This document shows positions 40,157 to 48,934 of a DNA stretch of 64,000 nucleotides, piece after piece. Below the pieces are notes generated by a model that was given only the letters and a program-made list of their open reading frames with translations, was not told the origin of the DNA and searched no databases. The position numbers and the translations under genes are program-made. The stretch comes from Catellatospora sp. IY07-71 (lineage in GTDB: Bacteria > Actinomycetota > Actinomycetes > Mycobacteriales > Micromonosporaceae): the NCBI RefSeq assembly GCF_018326265.1, contig NZ_AP023360.1:164501-228500 (forward strand). Direction: 5' to 3'. Position 1 is the first letter of the stretch; the number at the start of each line of letters is the position of its first letter.

Positions 40157-41362
40157 TCAGGCCGCGTACTGCGGCTGAGCCACCTGCGTCCAGGCCGAGC
40201 CGGACGCCGCCGACCGCTGCACCGCGTCGAGCACGAGCTGGACGCCGAGCGCCTCCTCGAACGACGGGTGGGGGTCGGTGCCCTCCGCCACCGCCTGCAC
40301 GAAGTCCCGTGCCTGGTGGGTGAAGGAGTGCTCGTAGCCGATGATGTGGCCCGGCGGCCACCAGGCCGACAGGTACGGGTGCTCCGGCTCGGTCACCAGG
40401 ATCCGGTTGAACCCCTGCTCCGCGGCCGGGCGCGTGGCGTCGTAGAACTCCAGCTCGTTGAGGCGCTCCAGGTCGAAGACCAGGGAGCCGAGCGAGCCGT
40501 TGATCTCGACGCGCAGCCCGTTCTTGCGGCCCATCGCGAAGCGGCTCGCCTCGTACGTGGCGATCGCCCCGCCGGACAGCCGCGCCGTGAACACCGCGGC
40601 GTCGTCGACGGTGACCTGCCCGTACGCCTGGCCGTCCGCGGCCGAGCTGGCGGCCAGGCCGCTCATCTCGGTGGGGATGGGCCGCTCCTTGACGAACGTC
40701 TCGGTCAGCGCGCTGACGCCGGTGATGCGCTGCCCGGTGATGTGCTGGGTGAGGTCGATGATGTGGGCGCCGATGTCGCCCAGCGCGCCCGACCCGGCCC
40801 GCTCCTGCTGCAGCCGCCAGACCAGCGGGAAGTTCGGATCGGTGATCCAGTCCTGCAGGTACACGGCTCGCACGTGCCGGATCACCCCGAGGCGGCCGGC
40901 GGCGATCATCTCACGCATGAGCGCCGCCGCCGGCACGCGCCGGTAGTTGAACCCGCACAGCGTACGGATGCCCGACTCCCGGGCCGCGGTCGCGGCATCG
41001 ACCATCGCCTGGGCCTCGGCCACGTTGTTGGCCAGCGGCTTCTCGCACATCACGTGCTTGCCCGCGGCGAGGGCGGCGATGGTGATCTCGGCGTGGCTGT
41101 CGCCGGGGGTGCAGACGTCGATCACGTCGATGTCGTCCCGGGCGATCAGCTCACGCCAGTCCGTGACGTAGCCGTCCCAGCCGAGACGGTCGGCCGCCTC
41201 GGCGACCTTGGCTTCGTCACGGCCGCAGACCGCGGCCATCCGGACCCGCAGGGGCAGGTCGAACGCACGGTTCACGGTGCGCCACGCCTGTGAGTGCGCG
41301 GCCCCCATGAACGCGTAGCCGACCATGCCGACCCGCAGCTCCTTGTTGTCGATTGTGGACAC
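40157..41362 (-). CDS. Gfo/Idh/MocA family oxidoreductase
   Basis: A 401-residue NAD(P)-dependent sugar or inositol dehydrogenase. The Rossmann domain runs VGMVGYAFMGAAHSQAW (G-x-G-x-x-G as GYAFMG). The motif KHVMCEKPLANNVAEA contains the conserved E-K-P lysine. GDIGAHIIDLTQHITG supplies the catalytic Asp and His. It belongs to the sugar operon; the substrate is unspecified. GTG at 41362 is 54 bases after the binding-protein stop. Confidence 0.9.
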   Translation of the reverse strand: MSTIDNKELRVGMVGYAFMGAAHSQAWRTVNRAFDLPLRVRMAAVCGRDEAKVAEAADRLGWDGYVTDWRELIARDDIDVIDVCTPGDSHAEITIAALAAGKHVMCEKPLANNVAEAQAMVDAATAARESGIRTLCGFNYRRVPAAALMREMIAAGRLGVIRHVRAVYLQDWITDPNFPLVWRLQQERAGSGALGDIGAHIIDLTQHITGQRITGVSALTETFVKERPIPTEMSGLAASSAADGQAYGQVTVDDAAVFTARLSGGAIATYEASRFAMGRKNGLRVEINGSLGSLVFDLERLNELEFYDATRPAAEQGFNRILVTEPEHPYLSAWWPPGHIIGYEHSFTHQARDFVQAVAEGTDPHPSFEEALGVQLVLDAVQRSAASGSAWTQVAQPQYAA

Positions 41363-41416
41363 GGAGTGGGCTCCCGTCGTTACCGAGCCCGCTGGTGCGG
41401 GCGATCCATGTCGGGC

Positions 41417-42472
41417 TTAGAAACCGAGCTTCAGGTAGGTGCTCGCGTTCTCTTTCGTGATCGTCTCGGAGGCCAGGATGATCTCCTTCGGCACCTGCAG
41501 CTCGACCAGGTCCGACATGCCCTTGCCCTGGCCGATGAGGCGGGCCAGCGAGATGGCCGAGGAGGCCATCGACGGGCTGTAGGTGACCGTGGCCTTGAGC
41601 ACGGTGTTGTCGGCGGCGATGTCCTCGATCGCCTTCTTGGAGCCGGCGCCGCCGACCATGAAGAACTCGCTGCGGTTGGCCGCCGAGATGGCCGCCAGCA
41701 CACCGATGCCCTGGTCGTCGTCGTGGTTCCAGATGGCGTCGATCTTGGGCAGCGCCTGGAGCAGGTTCTGGCCCTCCTTCTGGCCGCTGTCGGCGGTGAA
41801 ACGCGCCGCGCGCCGGTTGGTGACGGAGAAGCCGTAGGTGGCCAGCGCGGCCTTGAAGCCCGCGCTGCGCTCCTGGGTCAGCTCCAGCTCGTCCATGCCG
41901 GCGATCTCGCCGATGACCGGCGCGGCCACGCCCTTGGCCTTGAGCGCCTTGCCGATGTAGTGGCCGGCGGCCACGCCCATGCCGTAGTTGTCGCCCTTGA
42001 TCTGCAGGCGGTACGCCAGCGCGTCCGGGAAGGCGCGGTCCAGGTTGACGACCGGGATGCCGGCCTCCATGGCCTTGAGGCCGAACGCGTTGAGCTCCTT
42101 GCCGTCGTGCGGGAGCAGCACGATGACGTCGGGCTTCTCGGCGATCAGGGTCTCCAGCGCGGCACGCTGCGCGGCCGCGTCCTTACCCGCCTCGACCTGC
42201 TTGAAGGTCACGTCGCTGTACGCCCCGGCCTGCGCCTTGGCGTTGTTGGTGATCGCCGCGATCCAGCCGTGGTCGGCGGCCGGGGCGGAGAACCCGATGG
42301 TCACGGCCTTGCCGGCCGCGGCGTTCGGGTTGGCCGTGTCGGCGCCCTTGGTCTGCGCGGCGTTCGGCTCGGCCTCGTTGCTGGTGCACGCGGTGAGCAG
42401 AGCGCCGGCGGCGAGCGCGGTGCCGCCGAAGAGAAGCCGGCGGCGGGACGCGTCCGGAATGTGCTTGGTCAT
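41417..42472 (-). CDS. Sugar ABC transporter substrate-binding lipoprotein (RbsB-like)
   Basis: The 351-residue type I periplasmic-binding protein is anchored as a lipoprotein. The N-terminus RRRLLFGGTALAAGALLTAC has a twin-arginine-like start and the lipobox LTAC. VTIGFSAPAADHGWIAAI, EKPDVIVLLPHDGKEL, GIPVVNLDRAF and IWNHDDDQGIGVL are typical of ribose/xylose/inositol binding proteins. It delivers a sugar to the adjacent permease and ATPase. ATG at 42472 has GGAGG 5 bases upstream (a GTG codon sits directly before it). Confidence 0.92.
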   Translation of the reverse strand: MTKHIPDASRRRLLFGGTALAAGALLTACTSNEAEPNAAQTKGADTANPNAAAGKAVTIGFSAPAADHGWIAAITNNAKAQAGAYSDVTFKQVEAGKDAAAQRAALETLIAEKPDVIVLLPHDGKELNAFGLKAMEAGIPVVNLDRAFPDALAYRLQIKGDNYGMGVAAGHYIGKALKAKGVAAPVIGEIAGMDELELTQERSAGFKAALATYGFSVTNRRAARFTADSGQKEGQNLLQALPKIDAIWNHDDDQGIGVLAAISAANRSEFFMVGGAGSKKAIEDIAADNTVLKATVTYSPSMASSAISLARLIGQGKGMSDLVELQVPKEIILASETITKENASTYLKLGF

Positions 42473-42583
42473 CACGACCTCCTGGTCGTCGCGAGGGTGT
42501 GTTCGGTCCGGCGGCCGTCGCGTTCGACGGTCGCCCCAGGTGGTGCGGGGGTGTGCGGTGATGGAACCTTTACAACGCGGCGG

Positions 42584-43660
42584 TCAGGTCTGCTGCGGCG
42601 TGCCGGCCTTGGGACGGGAGAGGCCGTGCCTTCGGGCGAACTGCGTGACGGACGAGAACCGCACCTGCTGGATCAGGACCGCGACCACGATGATCGCGCC
42701 CTTGACCATGTTCTGGACCTCCGTGGGGAGGTTGGCGATGGCGAACAGGTTGGTGATCGCGGAGAACACGATCACGCCGAACAGCGAGCCGACGATGGTG
42801 CCGCGGCCGCCCGAGAGCAGCGTGCCGCCGATGATCGCGGCGGCGATCGCGTCGAGTTCGTAGAGTTCGGCCGCGGCCGCCTGCGAGGAGGTGGCCAGCG
42901 AGGTGAGCATGATCGCGGCGATCCCGCAGCACAGCCCGGACAGGGCGTACAGCAGCATGGTGTGGCCGCGGACGTTGATGCCGGCCAGGCGGGCGGCCTC
43001 GGCGTTGCCGCCGATGGCGATCGTGCGCCGGCCGAAGGTGGTCCGGTTGAGCAGCACCCAGCCCAGCCCGGCCACCACCAGCAGGATGATGACCAGCACC
43101 GGCACGCCGAGCACGCGCTCCTTGGCGATGCTGTTGATGAACTGGTCGCCGGAGACCTGCGTCTGCTTGCCGGAGATGGCGGCGGCCAGACCGCGCGCCG
43201 CGACCAGCATGGCCAGCGTCGCGATGAACGGCACCAGCCGGCCGTACGCGACGAGCAGGCCGTTGACCAGGCCCGCGCCGACGCCGACGGCGATCGCGGT
43301 GAAGATCATGCCGGCCGGGCCGAAGCTCTGCGTGGCCACCGTGGTGGCCCAGACTCCCGACAGCGCGATCAGCGCGCCGACCGACAGGTCGATGCCGCCG
43401 CCGATGATCACGAAGGTCATGCCCACGGTGACCACGCCGATCGCGGCCGCCTGGGTCAGGATGACCATCATGTTGTTGGTCACCCAGTCGAAGTCGCTGT
43501 AGAGATCGGGCCGGATGACCGCGCCGATCGCGAACAGCGCCAGCAGCACGCCGACCAGCCCGAGGTTGCGCCACAGGCCCTCGGCCGACTCGTTCTTCCA
43601 CCAGCGGGGACCGGCGGCGTTCAGCGCCACTCCATCCTTCACGCCAACTTCCGCACTCAC
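42584..43660 (-). CDS. Sugar ABC transporter permease (RbsC-like)
   Basis: The 358-residue inner-membrane protein has about ten helices and the BPD_transp_2 signature: GMTFVIIGGGIDLSVGALIAL, GRRTIAIGGNAEAARLAGI (EAA-like loop) and LDAIAAAIIGGTLLSGGRGT. It pairs with the ATPase to move the sugar delivered by the lipoprotein. GTG at 43660 overlaps the ATPase stop by four bases (translational coupling). Confidence 0.93.
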   Translation of the reverse strand: MSAEVGVKDGVALNAAGPRWWKNESAEGLWRNLGLVGVLLALFAIGAVIRPDLYSDFDWVTNNMMVILTQAAAIGVVTVGMTFVIIGGGIDLSVGALIALSGVWATTVATQSFGPAGMIFTAIAVGVGAGLVNGLLVAYGRLVPFIATLAMLVAARGLAAAISGKQTQVSGDQFINSIAKERVLGVPVLVIILLVVAGLGWVLLNRTTFGRRTIAIGGNAEAARLAGINVRGHTMLLYALSGLCCGIAAIMLTSLATSSQAAAAELYELDAIAAAIIGGTLLSGGRGTIVGSLFGVIVFSAITNLFAIANLPTEVQNMVKGAIIVVAVLIQQVRFSSVTQFARRHGLSRPKAGTPQQT

Positions 43661-45207
43661 GCGGCCACCTCTTCAGTAGTCGCGGCGGTCAGGGAACCCG
43701 CCATCACCAGATCGAGAACGTCTTCTTCATTCAGCTCGGTCGCCGGCGCGCTGCGCACCACCCGGCCCTCGCGCATGACCAGCACCCGGTCGGACAGGCC
43801 GAGCACCTCGGGCACCTCGCTGGAGACCAGCAGCACCCCGACGCCGGACGCGGCGAGGTCGCGGATCACCTGGTAGAGCTCGGCCCGCGCGCCCACGTCG
43901 ACGCCGCGCGTCGGCTCGTCGAGGATCAGCAGCCGGGTGTCGCCGAGCAGCCACCGGCCCACGACCACCTTCTGCTGGTTGCCGCCGGACAGGGTGCGCA
44001 CCGCGCGGCGTACGTCGCGGGGGCGCAGCTCCAGCTGGTCGGCCACCCGCAGCGCCTCGGCCTGCTCCTTGCCGGCGTCGGTGAAGCCGGCGGTGGCGTA
44101 CCCGGGGAAGGTGGTCAGCGTCATGTTGCGGTAGATCGGCTCGCCGAGCAGCAGCGCCTGGCTCTTGCGCTCCTCGGGCGCCATGCCGATGCCCGCGCGC
44201 ACCGCCGCCGCCACGTTGCCGGGCGGGAGCGCCTTGCCGTTCATCACCACGGTGCCCGCCTCGGCCTGCCGGGCGCCGAAGATGGTCTCCAGCACCTCGG
44301 AGCGGCCCGAGCCGACCAGGCCCGCGATGCCGACGATCTCGCCCGCGTGCACGTCGAGGTCCACGTGGGTGAACTCGCCGGAGCGGCCCAGGCCGCGCAC
44401 CTCCAGCAGCCGCTCCCCCGGCGCGGTGTTCGGCCGCTCGGGGAAGACGTACTCGATGGAGCGGCCGGTCATCCGGCTGACCAGGTCACGGGTCGGGGTG
44501 CTGCGGGCGGGCAGGTTCACCGCGGAGGTGCGCCCGTCCTTGAGCACGGTGACCCGGTCGCCGATCTCGCGGATCTCCTCCAGCCGGTGGGAGATGTAGA
44601 CCACGGCGATGCCCTGCGCGGTCAGCTCCCGGATGATCCGGAACAGGTTGCCCACCTCGTCGTGCGCGAGCACGGCGCTGGGCTCGTCCATGATGATCAG
44701 CTTGGCGGAGTGGGACAGCGCCCGCGCCATGCTGACGATCTGCTTGCCCGCCGCGGGCAGCGCCTTGACCATCCGGTTCGGCGGGATCTCGCCGTGGCCG
44801 AGGCGGCCCAGCAGCTCGGCGGTCTGGCGCGCGGCCTGCCCCTTGTGCACGAAGCCGAAGCTGCGCGGCTCGTGGCCGAGGTAGATGTTCTCCGCCACGG
44901 TCAGGTAGTCGACGAGGTCCAGCTCCTGGTAGATGGTGGCGATGCCGGCCTTCATCGCGGCCTGCGGGCCGCTGAAGGAGACCTCCTCGCCCAGCCACTC
45001 CACCCGGCCCGCGTCCGGCCGGTGCACCCCGGCCAGCACCTTGATCAGGGTGGACTTGCCGGCGCCGTTCTGCCCCAGCAGGCAGTGCACCTCTCCGGCG
45101 CGCACCTCCAGCTCGACGCCGTCGAGGGCGCGTACGCCCGGGAAGGTCTTCACCACCCCGGACAGCCGCAGCACCACCTCACCGGTCTGCGCCGCCTCTT
45201 CGCTCAT
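43657..45207 (-). CDS. Sugar ABC transporter ATPase (RbsA/XylG-like, two NBDs)
   Basis: The 516-residue protein has two nucleotide-binding domains. The first has Walker A GQNGAGKS, Walker B LIIMDEPSAVL and a degenerate signature (ALPAAGKQIV in place of LSxGQxQ). The second has a reduced P-loop (GLVGSGRSE), a good signature LSGGNQQKV and Walker B LLILDEPTRGVD. This asymmetry is normal in RbsA-type carbohydrate importers. Two possible starts are spaced 18 bases apart (MSEEKA-MSEEA). The second, at 45207, has GAGGAG 6 bases upstream and is preferred; the first (45225) overlaps the ROK stop as ATGA. Confidence 0.9.
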   Translation of the reverse strand: MSEEAAQTGEVVLRLSGVVKTFPGVRALDGVELEVRAGEVHCLLGQNGAGKSTLIKVLAGVHRPDAGRVEWLGEEVSFSGPQAAMKAGIATIYQELDLVDYLTVAENIYLGHEPRSFGFVHKGQAARQTAELLGRLGHGEIPPNRMVKALPAAGKQIVSMARALSHSAKLIIMDEPSAVLAHDEVGNLFRIIRELTAQGIAVVYISHRLEEIREIGDRVTVLKDGRTSAVNLPARSTPTRDLVSRMTGRSIEYVFPERPNTAPGERLLEVRGLGRSGEFTHVDLDVHAGEIVGIAGLVGSGRSEVLETIFGARQAEAGTVVMNGKALPPGNVAAAVRAGIGMAPEERKSQALLLGEPIYRNMTLTTFPGYATAGFTDAGKEQAEALRVADQLELRPRDVRRAVRTLSGGNQQKVVVGRWLLGDTRLLILDEPTRGVDVGARAELYQVIRDLAASGVGVLLVSSEVPEVLGLSDRVLVMREGRVVRSAPATELNEEDVLDLVMAGSLTAATTEEVAA

Positions 45208-45221
45208 GGCCTTCTCCTCGC

Positions 45222-46409
45222 TCATGCCTGCTCGAAGGCGATCTCGCTGGCCAGCACGGCGGCACCGGCGACGCCCGCGCGGGGACCCAGCTCGGACAGC
45301 ACCAGCGGCAGGTTGCCCGTGGCCAGCGGCAGCGACCGCCGGTAGACCACGCTGCGGATCTCGGCCAGCATGATGTGGCCGAGCTGCGCCAGGCCGCCGC
45401 CGATGACGATCATCGACGGGTTGACGAAGCTGACCAGCCCGGCCAGCACGGTGCCGATGCGCCGGCCGCCGTCGCGGATCAGCTGCACACAGGCCACGTC
45501 GCCCTCGACCGCGGCGATCGCCACGTCCATCGCGGTGACCTGGCCGTTGGTGGCCAGGCGCTCGGCCAGCGCGGGCGAGGCGCCCGACCGGGCCGCCGCG
45601 GTGGCCTCGCGGGCCAGCGCCGCGCCGCTGAACACGGCCTCCAGGCAGCCGACGTTGCCGCAGGTGCAGACCGGGCCGTGCGAGTCGACCTGGATGTGAC
45701 CGATGTCGCCGGCGCAGCCGTCGGTGCCCCGGTAGACCTCGCCGTTGAGGTAGACGCCGCAGCCGATGCCGGTGCCGATCTTCACGAAGAGGAAGTTGTC
45801 CACCGAGTGCGCGACGCCGCCGTTGCGCTCGCCGATCGCCATGATGTTCACGTCGTTGTCCACCACGGCCGGGCACCCGTGCTCCCGCGTCAGCAGCTCG
45901 CGCACGGGGAAGCGGTCCCAGCCGGGCATTATCGGCGGCGACACGGGCACCCCGTCGCGGAAGCTGACCGGGCCGGGCACGCCGATGCCGATGCCGTCCA
46001 GGTGCGTGAACGCACCCTCGACCTTGGCCTTGGCGAGCAGCTCGTTGACCCGCTGCAGGATCACCTTGGGCCCGCTGCGGATGTCGGCCGTCTCGCTGTA
46101 GTGGGCCACCGGCTCCAGCCGCCCGTTGGTCACCTCGACGTCGATCGAGGTGGCGCCCAGGTCGACCCCGGCGAAACGCATGCCCGGGTTCAGCTCGACC
46201 AGGGTGGAGCGGCGTCCGCCGCGCGACTCGGCCGGGCCGGCCTCGGCGATCTGGCCGCCGGTCACCAGCCGGTCCAGCTCGCCGAGCAGGCGGGGGCGCG
46301 GGATGTCGAGGCGGTCGGCGAGCTCGGCGCGCGACAGCGCACCTTCGTCCCGCAGCAACCGCAGCACCCTGACATGCAGGGGATCCCAGAGCACCCGCGC
46401 GAGGCTCAT
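45222..46409 (-). CDS. ROK-family transcriptional repressor
   Basis: The 395-residue protein has an N-terminal winged helix (LHVRVLRLLRDEGALSRAELADRL) and a ROK sugar-kinase-like domain. The latter carries VDLGATSIDVEV, a GxGIGVPGPV, the substrate loop VDNDVNIMAIGE and the zinc motif CTCGNVGCLE. It resembles NagC/Mlc/XylR repressors, which release DNA on sugar binding. It is the first gene of the sugar operon and should regulate it. ATG at 46409 follows GGAAGGGCGG; a GTG at 46442 is also possible. Confidence 0.9.
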   Translation of the reverse strand: MSLARVLWDPLHVRVLRLLRDEGALSRAELADRLDIPRPRLLGELDRLVTGGQIAEAGPAESRGGRRSTLVELNPGMRFAGVDLGATSIDVEVTNGRLEPVAHYSETADIRSGPKVILQRVNELLAKAKVEGAFTHLDGIGIGVPGPVSFRDGVPVSPPIMPGWDRFPVRELLTREHGCPAVVDNDVNIMAIGERNGGVAHSVDNFLFVKIGTGIGCGVYLNGEVYRGTDGCAGDIGHIQVDSHGPVCTCGNVGCLEAVFSGAALAREATAAARSGASPALAERLATNGQVTAMDVAIAAVEGDVACVQLIRDGGRRIGTVLAGLVSFVNPSMIVIGGGLAQLGHIMLAEIRSVVYRRSLPLATGNLPLVLSELGPRAGVAGAAVLASEIAFEQA

Positions 46410-46588
46410 CCGCCCGCCCTTCCAGCCTGATTGGACGACCACCGATGTGTGTTGTGTCGCACAGGTTACGAGCTTTCGACGAACGTGTCCATAGCTTCTA
46501 GCCGAATCCGCGAAACTTTTGCATGATCAAGCAGAAGTTGCCCCGACCTCGGCAGAACATCCCCACCTCTCGTGCGCAAGTCTTAAAA

Positions 46589-46645
46589 AGTCGCGGTCTC
46601 ATAACAGCTTCGAGGCCGCGACTCCGGCGCAGTCGCGGCCTCGAA
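46589..46645 (-). other. Three mutually complementary arms (competing hairpins)
   Basis: Arm 2 (TTCGAGGCCGCGACT, 46609-46623) pairs perfectly over 15 bp with arm 3 (46631-46645) and also over about 11 bp with arm 1 (AGTCGCGGTCTC, 46589-46600). The two pairings exclude each other. The segment lies downstream of the beta-galactosidase remnant (minus strand) and upstream of the ROK operon. It may be a terminator, an attenuator-like switch or a relic. Confidence 0.6.
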
Positions 46646-46683
46646 CGGGGACGCGCCGGGGGTACGGGCCCGGCGAAAGTTGG

Positions 46684-46986
46684 TCAGCCCAGGTGAGGGG
46701 CGGTGTGGAGATCCACCGTGGACAGCTCGGCGGCGTCGAGGTCCAGCACGACGACCTCGTTGCGGCCCGCGCGCAGCAGCGGCCGGGGGACGTAAAGGGT
46801 GCGCTGAGGGCCCACGGACCAGTAGCGGCCGAGCAGGTGACCGTTGATCCAGAGGTACCCCTTCGTACCGTCGGGCACGCTGAGACAGGTGTACGCCGGA
46901 GCCGTCACGTCGAGCCACGCCGGTGGAAAGTCGGGCCTCCGCCCGAAGCCACGGCGAACTTGACCATCAGCACTCCTCAGCCGCAT
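46684..46986 (-). pseudogene. Remnant of GH35 beta-galactosidase (C-terminal jelly-roll only)
   Basis: About 100 codons encode only the C-terminal part of a family 35 beta-galactosidase: GTKGYLWINGHLLGRYWSVG and PQRTLYVPRPLLRAGRNEVV, a galactose-binding-like jelly-roll. The TIM-barrel catalytic domain is absent; the next gene upstream (a MarR regulator) begins 38 bases away. There is no ribosome site for the ATG at 46986. Its position beside the sugar operon suggests a once larger locus. Confidence 0.7.
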
Positions 46987-47023
46987 GGAAACCGATTACT
47001 ACGGCTGGGGAGACTGCGCGTGA

Positions 47024-47533
47024 TCACCGCCGGGCGGAACGCCCCTGCTGCCGCTGTTCCTGCCAGCGGGCCAGCGCCGAACCGACCTGGTCCTGCACGA
47101 AGAGGAAGAAGTCCCGCATGTCGGCCAGCCGCCGCCCGGCCGCCGTGCCCTCGCCGCCGGCGGCGGTGATGACCCCCTCGGCCTCGTCGGAGAACTGGCC
47201 GTAGAAGCCGCGCTTGGCCGTGGTCACGCCGTACCAGGGCTCGTCGGGCAGGCGGTAGTGGTCCCGGCGGGAGCCGGGGGCGGGCTCGCGTACGACGAAG
47301 CCCATCTGCATCAGGTAGCGGACCGCGCCGGAGATCGCCGCCGGGCTCACGCTCAGCCGCTCGGCCAGGTCGCCCGCCGTCAGCGAGGTCTCCTCCGCGC
47401 TCATCATCGTCATCAGCACGCGCGAGGGCATCCGCGGAAAGCCCATGTCGGCCAGCATCATCGCCATGTGCTCCACGGAACGGCGCACGGCGTCCTCATC
47501 ACGCGGGGCGACCGCGTCGACTTCGTCGCTCAT
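47024..47533 (-). CDS. MarR/GbsR-type transcriptional regulator
   Basis: The 169-residue winged-helix protein contains MGFPRMPSRVLMTMMSAEET, LTAGDLAERLSVSPAAISGAVRYLMQMGFV (recognition helix) and a wing REPAPGSRRDHYRL, which fits the GbsR/MarR-like family common in actinomycetes. The C-terminal helices (RGFYGQFSDEAEGV...) should mediate dimerisation. ATG at 47533 has TATCAT 8 bases upstream. The regulated gene is unknown; no drug transporter is adjacent. Confidence 0.8.
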   Translation of the reverse strand: MSDEVDAVAPRDEDAVRRSVEHMAMMLADMGFPRMPSRVLMTMMSAEETSLTAGDLAERLSVSPAAISGAVRYLMQMGFVVREPAPGSRRDHYRLPDEPWYGVTTAKRGFYGQFSDEAEGVITAAGGEGTAAGRRLADMRDFFLFVQDQVGSALARWQEQRQQGRSARR

Positions 47534-47603
47534 CAGCACCGATGATAACGACCTTCGCAGTGTTCACGAATGTCTGAACACCCTGACCCCGCCCGCCACG
47601 GAC

Positions 47604-47652
47604 GACGGCCTGCCGCGTCGAGTGCCGACCGGACTCGACGCGGCAGGCCGTC
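47604..47652 (-). terminator. 20-bp perfect hairpin
   Basis: GACGGCCTGCCGCGTCGAGT pairs perfectly with its complement at 47633-47652 around a 9-base loop. It lies downstream of the leftward membrane-protein gene (stop at 47693) and upstream of the MarR gene. No T-run follows. Confidence 0.65.
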
Positions 47653-47692
47653 GCCTGCGGAAAGGGGGTTGGGGGGACGGGGTGGGCCGCGG

Positions 47693-48175
47693 TCAGGAAC
47701 CGGCGCCCTTGGCGGTGCCGGTGGCGGCACCGACGATCCAGCCGACGAACAGGCCGTACGCCGAACCGGCGTGGGCGGCCTTGAGCGCGCCTATGAACGT
47801 GGGGTTGGCGATGATGAACGCGGTGAGGAAGGCCGCCAGCGCCGATGCGAAGATCAACGCGGACCACCCGAGGAGGAAGCCGCCGGCGCCGCCGGAGACC
47901 GCCTTGCTGACCACGCCGAGGATGACCGCGACGAACAGGATCAGCAACAGCGCGCGCAGGTCGTCGGCCAGCAGCCGGCGCATCGCGCCGCTGGAGCCGT
48001 CGACCGGACCGAAGGCCCAGTGGGGCCAACAGAGCACACGCAGGAACCAGCCCCAGGCAGTGTCCTCACTGGTGTGTCGGTAGACCCACTCAGTGAAGGG
48101 CTGGTTTCCGAAGATGAGGACGAGCGCCGCGGTTGCGATGATGCCGGCACCAGTCACCGTACGAGTCCGCGCCAT
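47693..48175 (-). CDS. Small integral membrane protein, paralogue of the gene at 52257-52754
   Basis: The 160-residue protein has four predicted helices (TGAGIIATAALVLIFG, ALLLILFVAVILGVVSKA, WSALIFASALAAFLTAFI, AYGLFVGWIVGAATG). It shares the plan and several motifs with the rightward gene 4 kb away (TGAG-I opening, GWFLR-L-WP, AA/DD-RALLLI, IYGLFVGWIVG). I recognise no named family. ATG at 48175 matches the paralogue's start; a start at 48253 would add 26 residues. Function unknown. Confidence 0.7.
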   Translation of the reverse strand: MARTRTVTGAGIIATAALVLIFGNQPFTEWVYRHTSEDTAWGWFLRVLCWPHWAFGPVDGSSGAMRRLLADDLRALLLILFVAVILGVVSKAVSGGAGGFLLGWSALIFASALAAFLTAFIIANPTFIGALKAAHAGSAYGLFVGWIVGAATGTAKGAGS

Positions 48176-48275
48176 GACCTGATGATAGGTGCCCAGGAAT
48201 GCATATGTCGATGGGTCATACCATCGGTAATACTCGATCGGGCGAGCGGTCACCCTCCCGAGTGGACACGTGGCG

Positions 48276-48821
48276 TCACATGCTCAGCTCGGCGGCGGCG
48301 AAGGAGACCTTGAACCGGGCGCACCAGATGGTGACGCTGCGGAACTGCGCCGGATCCGTGTTCGCGGGCACGTCGTAGACCTGGGTGCCGTGGGTGCCCT
48401 TGAGCCGCCCCAGCTCGACGTGCTTGCCGTCGTCGAACACGTGCCAGCCCTCCCGGCCGGGCAGCACCGGCTGGTCGGTCAGCCATATCCTCAGGTCCGG
48501 CCCGTCCGATGTGGCCAGGTTGCGCAGGATCACCTGGTGGCGGCCGTCCGGCAGGCGCACCAGCTGCGCCGTGCCGGAGCTGTCGTGCTCATGGGTGACC
48601 AGAGCGCCCTCGGCCAGCAGCACGGCCACGGGGGACGGCGCGGGCGCGCCGGACGTGGCGCCGGCGGTCGGCGTGGGCGCCACGACCACCGGGGCCGCGT
48701 CATTGACCGTGTTCGAGGTGAGCAGCTTCCAGGGCTGGAACCAGTACAGCCCGAACGCCAGGCCCACGGCCAGCACCGCGGCCACCGCCCACACGGCGGG
48801 CTTGCGGAAGAACCTCGTCAT
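48276..48821 (-). CDS. DM13-domain membrane-anchored protein
   Basis: The 181-residue protein has one N-terminal membrane anchor (residues about 10-28), a Pro/Ala linker and a DM13 domain: THEHDSSGTAQLVRL, GPDLRIWLTD, LGRLKGTHGTQVYDVP and VTIWCARFKVSFAAAEL. DM13 domains resemble electron-transfer DOMON-like folds with a conserved Cys (WCARF) and are thought to act in redox reactions outside the cytoplasm. ATG at 48821 has TAGCGT 8 bases upstream. It diverges from the response regulator at 48935. Confidence 0.85.
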   Translation of the reverse strand: MTRFFRKPAVWAVAAVLAVGLAFGLYWFQPWKLLTSNTVNDAAPVVVAPTPTAGATSGAPAPSPVAVLLAEGALVTHEHDSSGTAQLVRLPDGRHQVILRNLATSDGPDLRIWLTDQPVLPGREGWHVFDDGKHVELGRLKGTHGTQVYDVPANTDPAQFRSVTIWCARFKVSFAAAELSM

Positions 48822-48922
48822 ACCCAGTCACGCTAGAACGTGGACGGGCATCATGGCGGCCGCGTTCGCGGATCGTAAGGATCCCACTGCCCCGCTCCGC
48901 TCGGCGAGCCCTGACCAGGACG

Positions 48923-48928
48923 TACGCT
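48923..48928 (+). promoter_or_regulatory. -10 hexamer TACGCT of the two-component operon
   Basis: TACGCT ends 6 bases before the ATG at 48935 and no ribosome site lies between, suggesting a leaderless transcript. Confidence 0.4.
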
Positions 48929-48934
48929 CACGTC

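Noticed and set aside
46519-47169. Plus-strand frame opposite the beta-galactosidase remnant and MarR gene
   Set aside because: It is a shadow: no domain, and it reads through the competing hairpins.
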